DNA from: Hysterium pulicare CBS 123377
Taxonomy: Eukaryota; Ascomycota; Dothideomycetes; Hysteriales; Hysteriaceae
Assembly: GCA_000467715.1 (NCBI GenBank)
Contig: AJFK01001076.1
Location: 96,870-160,869 of the forward strand
Direction of reading: 5' to 3'
DNA length: 64,000 bases
A program made the translations under genes and the position numbers. Positions 34,763-47,033 of this stretch are shown piece by piece (the stretch's first letter is position 1; each line of letters opens with the position of its first letter). The notes under the pieces were generated by a model, which made no database searches, had not been told where the DNA came from, and saw nothing but the letters and a program-made list of their open reading frames with translations.

Positions 34763-37450
34763 ATGGCAACGTCAAATAAGGCTGCTTCGAAAACACCAGC
34801 GAAAGGTGCAGGTCTAGAGTCAGAAGAACTGGGAGACAGTCAACAGCATGAGTGGTCGACACTTAACTTGCACGCTGGCATCGCAACGGCAACACTTCTG
34901 GAACCTAATATTAAAACCAGGGACAAGTCGAACCACCCTGCCAATATACTGCAGAAGCAAAGCGCCAATCCTGCACCTCCATCTTCCCCTCCCACCTCCG
35001 AAATAGCATATCCGCCGATTACATCTGCTTCGCCACAGAAACGACAGTCTCTCTATGCCCCAGCGATTTCTTCTCCTCTAAACCCGGGAAACCCAATGGA
35101 CTCGGCAAACCCAAAAGCTGAAGGCGAAAGAAGAGCGAGCGATGAGTCCAAATCTTCTTCATCACGTTCCCAAAGCGGGAATAATGGAAACGCTCTTCCA
35201 CGTCGCCCGCCACGTCGAATAGGCCCTCGACGGCCAATGTCCAGCGGCAGAGAGATGACTGATATCGAAGCTCAACGTCCAATGAGCGTCCGTGATCTAG
35301 GATACGACTATACTCGTTACTTCAATAACTTTCCTGACAGTCGAAGAAGCTCTTTCGTGGATCCTTCGACAGATTTCCCCCGTCCCATTTCCATTGCCAT
35401 ACCCACGCTGGCTGCAAATCCCTTCGTTACTCCTGCAGCATCTACTACAAAACTAAGCGTTCATATCGATCCGGAGGAAAACTTCTATGTGGTCGACGAT
35501 CGCTTAGGGGCGCCTTATATGGAAGGCGGCACTCTGGCATGGCCGCTGATTGGGGATAAAGAAGAGGATGATGACGACATGCACATGCCACAGCCTGATG
35601 ATGATGAGAAGTTCAAGGTGAAATGGAAAGACCGTTTTACACGCGAACATATCGTATCTACTCTTGGCCTAATATTGATGCTAGTTGGGTTGCTTTTCAT
35701 CTTCATTGCACTTCCGACTCTAAGCTTCGGTGGAATCATCGATTACAATTCGGGATATGAAACGCCACTGAGCGAGATGTATAGTCCTTTCCCAGCAGCG
35801 GAAGCATGGGCTGTAGTGAACGACAGGACTTACCCGCTGTTACGGAATATCAGGACTACCTTAATAGACTGTGATACGCCTCAGCATGCCATGACGCGCA
35901 CGGATATCAACGGCGAGGAAATGGAGTTGGTTTTCTCGGACGAATTCAACGTCAACAATCGCACATTCTACGAAGGAGACGATCCTTACTGGTTCGCGCC
36001 TGATATTTGGTACAGAGCTACTGTTGACCTAGACTGGTATGATCCTGATGCTGTCACTACCTGGGATGGAACTCTGGAGGTGAGTTTTGCATTTCATACT
36101 AGTGAACTTGCATGAAGTGTGGCGCAAAAAGAAAAGGATGCACCGGCATGCCCGTCCACGCCGTTCGCTTGTGCTTTGCAAGTACCTTCCCTCTACCTGC
36201 AAATTACCGGCCTTTTCTTGTACCCTTTCTGGAGATTTGTTATCAAAAACAATGAATTGGCGGACGGATGCGCGTTTTTTCTTTTATATGGGGCTGAAAC
36301 CTCAGGTCTATGTTCAAAGCATTTGTCAAGCTAATTAATTTCATAGCTCCGACTAGATCAGTTTATCAACCACGGTCTCAACTTCCGTTCCGGTATGTTG
36401 AACAGCTGGAATCAACTCTGCTTCAAAGGCGGAATGTTTGAAGTATCTGTCTCACTCCCCGGTCCCGCTGCGATAATGGGATTATGGCCTGGTGCGTGGA
36501 TCATGGGAAATTTAGGACGCCCAGGCTACTTGGCTAGTACTGATGGCATGTGGCCATACACGTATAACGGATGTGACGCGGGAATTACTCCTAATCAATC
36601 GAGCTATGATGGTCTATCCCGCCTTCCTGGACAACGTCTCCCTTCATGCACTTGCTCTGGGGAAGATCACCCCACACCTGGCAAAGGCCGTGGAGCGCCA
36701 GAAATTGACAGTTTGGAAGCGGGTGCTAGTCATGGTGGTTTGCCAATTGCAACTCAAAGTTATCAGGTTAGTAGCTGAGTATCCAACTTAGATTTGCCTA
36801 GCCCAAGGATTGATCATTTGCAGGTTGCTCCTTTCGACATCTGGTATTACCCTGACTACAACTTTACCATGTTTCCCGATTATAGTATCAGTTATACGAA
36901 TGGCTATACTGGAGGACCATACCAACAAGCGCTGTCTGCGACGTCTAACCTCAACAAAGATTGGTACGACGGAAAAGCATATCAGAAATATGCATTCGAG
37001 TACGTACCTGGAGAAGGCGAGGACGCATACATTGCTTGGTTTGTAGGCGATCAAATGACATGGAAGTTGGATGGCAGAGCGATCGGTCCGAATGGCAACG
37101 TAGGAAGTCGCCAGATATCACAAGAACCAATGTCTATGATTCTCAACTTAGGTCTAAGCAATGCTTGGACTTTCATCGACTGGGCACATTTAAAGTTCCC
37201 TGCCGTTATGCGGATCGATTATGTACGTTGGTATCAGAAGAAGGGAGGCCACTCTGTGACATGCGATCCTCCGGGGTGGGAGACGACGCAGTACATCAAA
37301 GATCATATCAATGCATATACGAACGCGAATTTCACTGTAAGTAACCCAAGCCTGGGGTTGGAAACGCCGCTAATTTGGACGCCTGCTCAACAGAAATGGG
37401 ACCAGACAGGTCACCATTGGCCGAAGCACAAACTCAACAGTAACTGTTAG
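34763..37450 (+). CDS. KRE6/SKN1-family beta-glucan synthesis protein (GH16)
   Basis: A type II membrane glycoprotein of the Kre6/Skn1 family, needed in yeast for cell-wall beta-1,6-glucan; it acts in the secretory pathway. Exons 34763-36079, 36347-36766, 36824-37336 and 37394-37450 give 768 residues. A disordered Ser/Pro/Arg cytosolic tail of about 295 residues precedes one membrane helix ([20 protein letters not shown], about 298-320). The lumenal GH16-like domain starts near ELVFSDEFN; it contains [10 protein letters not shown] (ExDxxE at 558-563, the GH16 catalytic signature), [13 protein letters not shown] and [16 protein letters not shown]. The last intron (57 bp) is in frame and open; removing it yields [16 protein letters not shown], which fits family C-termini. 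The first intron (267 bp) is long for this window. Whether it is closer to Kre6 or Skn1 I cannot say. Confidence 0.92.
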
Positions 37451-40400
37451 CTGTGCCTAAATTGCCAAGCTCAACTCGCAATGAACAAGCTCCAAGATAG
37501 GTCATTATTTGCTAAAAGCGGTGAGGTTGTGCAGACGTTAAACCATTACCCAATATACCGGCTCCGATGCGCACCTTATCTTTGAACTGCGAGTCCTCCA
37601 AGACGTCCTGCAGGTAAACCTACGGCAGGTATATGCCAATCATTTTTCGAGCAAGCCACAATCCTTCAACTGCCCCAGCTTCTCTCCGGACCGTGGAGAG
37701 CTGCGAAACTACATCACTGGTCCCATCTATCCCGCACCTGCATACAACAGCCCACAACCCGTCTTGCATCAAGCCACATAGATGCTCGCCCTGTTATCGA
37801 CGGTTCGGCATAACGCAGATCTTGCCCCATGCAGATTCATCCTTATGCCTCAGACATCTGGGACTACAAGTCTGTATGGTGGTGCGTATACTCGTCCGAG
37901 AAAGAAAAAAAGTAATTCTTAGTTTATCACACACCTGTCTGCGCATTGGCTTCCACGTCCTCGGTAACTACTTCGACCTTGATCTCATCCTCAATCTCAT
38001 CTGCAAACGCTCAGACATACACTCAAACCGTAGATCTGATCTGCAACTCCATGATGACCTTCAAGCGACATCCCTTTTGTCCCATTTGTCACTACTGTCC
38101 AGCAAGGTCCAGGCCATGACCTCGACGTAATCACTTTAAATTATAAGCATGTTGGGATCTTCATCGATGATCGCTGTATACAAAGACGATCGCAGCTTTA
38201 GCATCCGCCGGAATACGAATCGTCGGCATTCTCAGCGGACTTCCTTAACCACTGAAAAGCACGGTCTTGGTCACCGCAACGGAAATCCTCATCGATTCCT
38301 TCCACAACGTGTTATTATTGACGATCACGACTGGACCCTCGAACCTTAACGATGATCATCCCACTCCCTTAGCACCCCTCTCCAGCCCTGATCGCCAATT
38401 GATTCCTAATCCTCAAGCTTAGACTTGACGTCAAGCGACTATACAGTTGTTTCAACTCTAATGAATAATCCTTGCCCTTAATCCAGCCTGCCCCCTCCCT
38501 TCCCCATCTTCAGGCATTCTCGAGAGCATTTACATTACCCCAGCGCATTCCCATTATCACAACGCATTTGACGTTTCTGTTTCACCCCTGCGATCCCTTC
38601 CTATACATATGCCGGCACTTTACTTTATCTGACTATGTCGTTTAATCTCTGCATAATCATGTTATCTTACTACGATTTCAACGATTGCTTTGGCGCTCTA
38701 TCAGAATATTATTCGGTCGATTATCATAGATAAACATAGGCTCCTTGCGACACGGCGCATTGGGACGGAGAAATTGATGAGCATACTACATAGTCACTAG
38801 CACAACTAGTATATCTAGAGAACTTTTTCGATGCATGTCCGATATGTAACTGTACTGAATCGGGACTTTTTGATATCACAGCCCCTTTTATCTTCCTCTA
38901 ATCATTTTCCATTCCCTCCAATGCCGGTACCGCTTACATCTAGTTCTCACTGCCCCATTACGCAAGAATCGAGCAGGATGTGCAGCTTTATGTCTTCCCA
39001 AATAGAGTCTAAGTTGTGAAGCTCCATATTACCATTATCCGACACTCATAGCAACCCTCCCGACTATTTCTCGCGAAACTATGCATCCCTCTCTCTGAAC
39101 GCGATTGCTCCATTGACTCCAAACCTTTGAATCTCGATGTGCTGGTCTTGAATATCTGCATAGACACACCGATCACTCCTCGGCTCAAGCATCTTGAAGG
39201 TCAGTGATTCATCATTTACGCACGAAAGTGCGGATGAAATGTCATTGTTGACAAGCGGGTCCTCCGGCCGCGTACGAGAATAGTCATCTTCATCTTCATC
39301 TTCATCTCCATCATCTCCTAGCTAACCCTTCTCCACCCCTCCGCACCGTTCTATCCACCTAGGAAGTTCCCCTAAATCGGTTCCCTAGTTTTCTCCTCCA
39401 GAACCGACCTTCGCCAAGTCGTCAAATCTCTCCCCGCTACCTTTGTCTTCACTCCGCTTTCTTTTCCCCAGTACCCTACAACAGGGTCGATAGAAGCACC
39501 TGAATCAGCGCCAATCAAGCGGGCGGAAGCCGCAAAATGAAGAGTCTCCATGCACGCAAAAGTCAAAAGCTCGAGCACTGTAGTACACCATACCACACCA
39601 AACGAATCCATTTCCCTTCTTCTCCAGTGATGCTCGAGGGATAAACATCTATGACTCCTCTTTTCAGGAGATAATCATCGATTCCAATTCCTCATCTTGA
39701 TCTTCACGAACGCTTACACTCTAGCGGGACTTCCAATTAGGTGGCATAACCCACCAGAAAGTAGCCATGAAACTCTCCAGAATAGCCGCAAGACGTGCAG
39801 GGGGAGGAGCAGTTCTGGCTCTAGGAAAGTCGCACTTGCTCTCGTGTATGTACATGGACTGGCTTTTCTCAGATTCCCCAACGCTTGATTGAACCGTAGA
39901 GACGGAGCGGTAGGGTAGGGTAAGGCTGAGGTGAACGGAGGAGGAAGGTAGGTTTATTTTGGTAGTGAGAGGAGCTAATAGCTTTATGCCTTCTCTTAAA
40001 GCTTGATTGGGCAGAGTGTAGGGTTGGAATAGTGGGGTTTCAGTAAGATGTCTTGATGAGCTGGGCGTCCTGGTTCACGTAAGTTGGTTGAATGAGGCAT
40101 GCAAGAACAGGTAGTATAATATAGCGATTCAGTAGATGATAGTAGTGCTTTAGGTATAAACATTAAGCTCGAACATCATCGTTTGCTGAGTCAGCCAAGC
40201 AAATTATGATACATATGTGTAAGTTATAACAAGCCAAAGTAGTTCGACGAGAGAGATATTAAGGATGTTCAATCAGGAACACCAAGTCCTTCAGTCCTGA
40301 AATTAAGCTTCGTTGTTCCCATCAATCTTCTTGATAACCCTCAAAGTCAAGCCAGAAGCCTCCGAATTCATGCAGGTTGTATGTACAATGTCAAAGAAAA

Positions 40401-40590
40401 TCAATGCAGCCAAGACACGGAAAACGCCAATTGTGCCCTATGCAAAATGCCAAAGGTGTTTTAGAACAAGGAAAAGAGGGAGAACGCCGGTTTGATAAGG
40501 TAGTTAAGGATATGAGTGAGCTTTTAAGACTGGAAAGTAGGAAAGAGAACTTTAAGTCAGAGGCATGAGAGGATCATTAGCGCAAAATGC
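37451..40590. other. convergent intergenic region, 3.1 kb
   Basis: This lies between the 3' ends of the KRE6-like gene (+) and the chitin synthase gene (-). No supported gene is visible; the longest ORF (37633-38130) has no recognisable domain. It contains a CATCTT microsatellite at 39285-39307 and long C/T-rich and AT-rich stretches. Confidence 0.5.
39285..39307 (+). repeat. CATCTT microsatellite
   Basis: Three copies plus a partial fourth copy of catctt, followed by related ccatcatc sequence, in non-coding DNA. Confidence 0.85.
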
Positions 40591-43336
40591 TTATTTACTG
40601 CCACCTGGAGGCTGCTTTGTTAACCTCCTCCTCTGCTTCTTCTGGGAATCTGTGCTCTCGCTTCTCCTGTGGTTGTCTTCCCTGGGAGGTGGCGGCGATT
40701 GGAGAGGCGCTGGGGAGACGTCGCGGAGGAGGCTTCGTTGCTGCTGGTTGTGTTGCAATTCGATGCCATGTTGGTCGCCGGAAGCTGTTCGGACAAGACT
40801 CGCTCGTGCAAGTGGACTGCGTCCTTGTCGTGCATTCTGCGAGGCAGATGAGGAGCGGTCGCCGGGGTGGTGGCTCGCCTTGGGTACAGCCAAATTATCG
40901 TGCCCGAAATCGGCAGAAAGCGGTGAGTTTACGTAGCCAGGAGTGCGGGCGCCGCCGGAGTTCACGCTTTGGTCACTGTTACCGCGAGCGTGGGGTGGCC
41001 GTTGTGAAGCACCGTGATACATAGAATCGTCCGAAAGCGATTCGACAGATTCCTGATACGCGAGCTTGCTAGGTCCAGTGTTCGCTTGATAAGGAGAGTT
41101 GGTGTTATTGCTGTTCTCAGCTTCGTAGAACGCACCACCAGCAGGCCTCTGCGTAGCTTGCTGCTTGTGATACAAGCGTGCATCTTCTGGATCCATGAAA
41201 CTTTCCACACGGCGCGGCATATAAATCGAGTTGTTTGCTGAGGTACCTGAGACGAACGAATCCATCGAAGTTCGTGGATGAAGTGGAACATGAGGGGTGT
41301 TCGGATTCCTGGGCAACGTGTTTGGTAGAGTGAGCCCAGAATCGTTGTTTTGCTGGTACCACCCGTTTGGTAATCTCTGGGCTGCTGCGAAACGGCCCTC
41401 CAGATGATCTGACGGTTGTAGAGGCACTGCTGTCGGACGTTGCTGGGTTTTGGCTTGCGCTTCTACAGATGGCTTGAATGTCTCTGGAACAACATTAAGA
41501 TCATCACCGGTTGCTTCGGCATGTTCAATGGCTTCCTGAGGAGTAGTTTTGTTATCGGCAGACCCAGCATCTGCTCGAGGACCTCCCCACGTACGTTGAC
41601 CAGCGGTGAATATACCGTAAACCATGTACATCCAGTTGAAGAAAGGATTGATGACGAACATGATCGGGTACATCATGATTTTGTAGCGTCCAAGTTTGGC
41701 ACCGAAATAGAGCATGAGTACCCAATTTAAGCCGAGAGAGATGGCAATGAAGCCGACCGGGAGGTTTTTGATTTTCTGCGATGTCGTGATGAGAGAAATG
41801 ACCATGATGAAGAACAAGAGGGCGGTCGTTCGGATCGTGTTTTGCATGAAGCGAACGAGGCAGAGAATGGGGTATCGCTTCCAGAGACGTATATCCGTCA
41901 ACATGCACACTTCATTCGTGATAAACCCAAGGAACCATCGGCGACGCTGCTTGAGAAGACTTCGATACGATTGAACAGCCTCGGTTTTGCAGAACGCACC
42001 GGTATTCATCTGAATCTGATATCGTTCCTGGGCGCCGATCATGAAAAGATGGGTGAGCCAACGATCTTCACCCAAATGGCACTTGCCGTAATCGAAGAGA
42101 TCATCGCACTGTTCGGCTTTGTCGGCGAAGTAGTATTTGGCCATTCTACGGAATGCCGAGAACCGGAGGATGGTAAGGGCACCGGGCAAACAGGTGACGG
42201 CTCCGCAACCAGACTCGACTGAACGCTCGAAAAGCTGTCCGTGAATATATTCCATATCCTGAAGAATGGTGATCAAACTGTTTTTCTCGGTGGTCGAAGT
42301 AATAACACCAGTCATTGCCAACATGTTCTTCTTGCTTCCAGGCTTGAGTTCCATCTCGTACATAAAGTTCTGAATGCAGACCTTATCCAAGATACAATCG
42401 GAGTCGATGAAAAGCACGAAGAGATTGTCGTTGCGCTTGAGATACTCGGTATAGATCTTGTCAATGAGTTTAAAGGTCCTCTTCTGGCAGTGACGTTTTC
42501 CACCATGGGGAAAGCGGGAGACAGTGATACGGCAGCTTCTGTACGTGACGTCGATACTCTTGGGATATGAGTCCAGAGTCAATGGTACCCCAAGTTTCTC
42601 GATCGTGTTCAAATAAAGTTCATCCTCCTGGTCTCCGTCGAAAGATAGGAAAATGTGAAGGCAAGACGGAGGATATTCGCAATCCACAAGCGAGTCGACG
42701 GTTCTGAGCAGAATTTCTGGAACCTCCTTATAGCAAGGCATGATAATAACTACCTTTGGTGCTGATGCCTCATCTAAGACGGATTTGATCCTCTTCGTGC
42801 GTCCAACGGAATGTGTGACTAGTTGATAGACGCAAAATAGCCAAGGGACGGTTAGGAGACCAGCAAACGACCAGAAAGCAAACCATTGCAAGAAGCTGAC
42901 CATTGTGGTGGGGAAATATTGCGTGACTTGAGAGGGAAGCGGAAGAGTCACAACCATGATTGGCAAGAAAATAGCTCTGCTAATCGTTAGTATGAATCTC
43001 CTAGGGGGTTCCTTCCACATCTCAACGCACCTGAATGCCGTGAACAAAATCATCATTATCGCCGCTAGGATCCGGATACTGATGGTCTCGGCCTTTTGGA
43101 AGACTTTGACAAGACAGTACATAAACGCGGCTAGCCAGAGAAACCATTCCAACAAGGCAGCGAGCATGACAGTGCCAATGATGGAAACGTAAACGATCTA
43201 AACATTTGTCAACCACCTCGATCTCGGTTACGGCATAAGTTTCGAAACTTACATCCTTGACCGGCCATGGATCATGAATAGAGGGTACACCATTTTCATT
43301 GGTCGCCCGGGCATATATTCCTACTTGCTGCCACAT
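40591..43336 (-). CDS. chitin synthase, class VI/VII type
   Basis: A membrane glycosyltransferase (GT2) that polymerises UDP-GlcNAc into cell-wall chitin. Exon 1 is 43336-43253 (28 codons), exon 2 is 43197-43031 and exon 3 starts at 42976, giving 878 residues. The second intron (54 bp) has a perfect tactaac branch site and is in frame, so it hides inside a long open frame; a TAG acceptor 3 nt upstream is an alternative. Several N-terminal membrane helices precede the catalytic core. Core motifs are VVIIMPCYKEVPEIL, LSFDGD, LFIDSDC (about residues 275-278), CLPGALTILR, HLGEDRW (about 387-390) and the hallmark QRRRW (about 427-431). Further helices follow, then a Gln/Ser/Asn-rich disordered tail of about 330 residues. 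No myosin motor or large N-terminal extension is present, which excludes classes I-III and V. The exact class needs a phylogeny. Confidence 0.93.
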
Positions 43337-46300
43337 CTTGACCCTCTTATTGTAAAATTAAAGTATAGGATCGAGAATAAGTCGAGGCGCGCTGGGTATT
43401 AAGTTGTAACCGTAACCGAATTGAGTCTTGAGAGTCTATAACATGGACAAGAACGGGAGAAGTTGATTGACGGTCGAGTGGCTGCTGGTTTGCAGTCAGT
43501 ATGCATGGACGAGGTCTCAAGGGTTTAAAGGCCACTCGCCTTGTTGGACACACTTATTTTCGGAACCAGCGCAGCAAGCTAGGCCGTCTAATCCGAGGCG
43601 GTGGAAAGATGTTGAAGTGACACAATGCACGCACGATTGCCAGCAGAATTAGGCTTGTCGCACAACGCTAGAGAAGTGAGGTCGAAGGTGGCAGCGAAAG
43701 TGGGGAGAGTTCTCGAAAAGAAGAGGTTCCCAATGAGGTTGTGTAGAAGTACCGAAATCCCAGGTGAAGGTCAAACGAGTGTCGGGGTGGAGTAGTCACC
43801 CGGAAGGAGAGCAAGGAAAAGGAAGAGGTGTCGAGATCAGGATGTCATGAGCACGGAACAAACACGTGAAGGGAAGAACAGATAGATGATCAGGATTCAA
43901 GAAGCTGGAGGGAGAAAGAGGAAGTGGGTTGGGAGGACGGGAAACATATTAACTTGGACGGGGGCCACTCAGGTTCAACAGCGTCTTCCTCGTCGGATCG
44001 CCTCCAGGGGTTGACCCATTTTGGGTGCTCTGGTGGAGAGAGGGCGCGGACCGGCCAAGGTAAGCACTGGCAGGGCGCCCAGACGCTGCAGGAAGGGCCT
44101 AAGAGTGCCTAACGTGCGCTCGTTGGCGGTACCACACCCGCGAAGAGGAAGGCCGCCGGGCACAACGTGGGCCCACGGATTGCCCAAGGAAACGAGTCAA
44201 GGTGGACGGCGGTGATATTTTTACGACTCGCCTAAACTAGCTAGCCATACAGCTTCATTTGGCGCGGAAGTGTTGGAAGCCCCTGACCTCACCCAACATG
44301 AAGGGTGCATCTTGACCCTCGCCATCACATAGAACACGACATCGCGATTCTGATCAGGAAGTATTTCTTCCGCTGCACGATAATATATTTTCAACTTCAA
44401 TGCGCACTTCTCGCTATCACCATTTCAGCTCTCAGCTCCCTTCTCCATCGTATCCACGTTTCCCGAGTTTCACCAACGCCAAACCGAACGTCGCCGTTAC
44501 AAATCGGCTTCGTTAGCCCGGCATCAAGATGCCGCATCTCGAGCGCCAAGGTCTTCGCCCCTGGGGCTTGAGCCTTCCCCTCAAGCCTCTCAAGCCTCCC
44601 GCCTTGCAATAGCTGAGGGGGCGAATGAGATTATTGGTGCGATGTGCAAACCGAGCCTCACAGACAGGACTCAGCTTACCAGCAGTAAGAAACGCTATTG
44701 CTTGTTAGCGCAAGTCACGTTATGGAGCGCATATTTCGAATCATGGCTCTTGGATCCGACCATCGAAACGTAATGGAAACGCAAACACGAGCTTCTTCCT
44801 ACTGGCACGAAGTTTTCAAAATGCAGGGAGATCCCCCTTTTGACCACTCGCTTCGACCGCTCCTCTGGATCCGGATTCTCGCCCAAGCAAAGCACTCCCG
44901 GGTGCTTCCTGGCGAACATGTCTTGAAATAGTACCCCACGCTGTGTCCACGAACCTACAGCGCATGTAAGGTGTCATCGCAGTCCTTCCGACCTTTCGTC
45001 ATTCTCTTCCTTTGCTTCCCATGCGGCTGAAATGCTGTGCATCTGTTGAATTTTAGGTTTTCCATGAGCGTGTCCGCAAGCCAGGACGCCCTACCCGGTA
45101 CTCCAGGTCTTGGAGATGCACATCATCCTACCGAGCCGTGCGACCGAAATTGGCGGTTTTGGGGCCTGAGCCCAAGCCACGTTCCATTGCAGATCAGCTC
45201 AAGTCGTGGAATTATTCCACGTCCGCTAAGAATAAACTCCCGATATATTGAAGCCTCCACCAAATTCGACATTCACTTTGTCTACGTCTACATATGTGGT
45301 ACCCATCGATCTGTAATTGTTATTGGCGATGCCAACATGGCAGTACAAGCCGCTTGAACAACTATCTGCCCACAGCCGAAGACCAACCGAAACCTGTATT
45401 GAACACCTGAGTTCAACATGATCGCAAGTTACCAACCTTGGAATCTGATTTAGGTCGATCATCGTCATTCGACAAAACACTCAGCCTCTAGCAGTTGGAG
45501 GCCCAATCGCAGCTTATGTCTACCATCGTTGTAGGAACGGTGGCGCAGCCTTTCAGGCTTCCAATCTGAATGATGGCAGCTATCTGCAATCAAGAAGTAC
45601 AGACGCCTATAATGCCCTGCGAATATTTGGATTCTAGTGTTCTGCTGACCTTCGGCCGCATAGGGCAAATGAAGGCTGATTAATCCACCAACCATTTACA
45701 ACGTCACTACTCACCACCGCACGGCACAGCCTTTCGATCTTGAAAGCCTTCAAAAGCAAATTGCCAGCCTGAAGACGTTGGTTAAACTATCTTGCTTCGC
45801 CTCCCCCATGCTCACCGTCATGGCAAATGAGCATCGCTCTTATTTTTGGACCAAATGCCATCATGCCTTTCAAGCGATCGACCGAGACAGCATGCTGCTG
45901 AAGCCTGATTCTCGTCAAAGCATCATCCGACCTTGGTATCGATAAGCCTTCCCTCCGTAGGGTACCTCCAGGGCTGGCAGTGACCTAAAAAACAGGTTCT
46001 AAGATGACTGAGCTTGTAAGTATTTCGGATTCCCCGATCTCGAAGACACTTGCCCATCTTGAGGGCGATAACTATATCGAACATTTTCGACTTCGTGTGA
46101 CCGACAATATCACAGTGGGCGGGCCTTTTCATAAACTCTTCAATCAGATTTTACTTGGGCCATTGCATCTTAGATAGACTCCATAAATGAGAGCTTTAAA
46201 TATAACCACCACTTACGCGAGGTTGAGCTTAATCAAACTCTTCTTCTTAGATAGACTCTGAGAAAGCATGTTTTTGAGGTCCTTTACCTGCGTCTACATT

Positions 46301-47033
46301 GTGCATCCTGGTAGGGTAATTGGACTTTCTAAGGGCTAAACATCATAATACTTTTGCAATTCCATGCCCATGTCAGTATCTACAGTATTTGTAGCGATAA
46401 ATCAATAGCGGCGTCGAAACACGACACGCTAGAATATCTGCATGCTCTATATTAAAAGAGCCGAACTTAGTTTCACTTCACCTCCAAAGTAGAGTCCGCT
46501 TGACATGTAAAATGCCATGCATGATATATCGCATAGCTCTATTGATTGAACTCGAGCCTTTTTTGACGATGCTGCAGAGCGGCGACACCATGCATCTTAT
46601 GTGGTACTTGGGCGTTGGCAACACATGAGTGCTACTGCTGGCGAACTTAGCCATGTTATTGCGGCGGTTTTTCATACTGTGAAAGAATCAATCCATGAAG
46701 TTCTTCATGTATGAAGGCAACATGCGGCGATAACGGGGAGAGGCCTTATCGACAAGGATGCGGCGGTGAAATCACATTTTCGCTTAAGCAGATAAAAGTG
46801 ACAAGCGCAATCAACCGCGAAGTCCCATCTGCAAGGTACCGCAACCTTCCACAAATCCCTCCATTTCACTCTCTCGCTGTGAACTGCTTTGAAGAACGTC
46901 GCGGTGACGAGCTTGACTTCGCAAACACCGCCAAATGTGGACTCTCGCTGCGACGAACTTGCAACTTTTCCATGTCCCCAAACCTTGAAGGATACACCCA
47001 CCCCTCCATACGTGCGGGATAACGGCAACTGCC
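43337..47033. other. divergent 3.7-kb region without a supported gene
   Basis: This separates chitin synthase (-) from UPF2 (+), so it contains both promoters. A GC-rich part lies at about 43960-44190. ORFs at 44305-44931, 45037-45695 and 46478-47080 overlap one another on opposite strands, and none has a recognisable domain. Confidence 0.45.
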
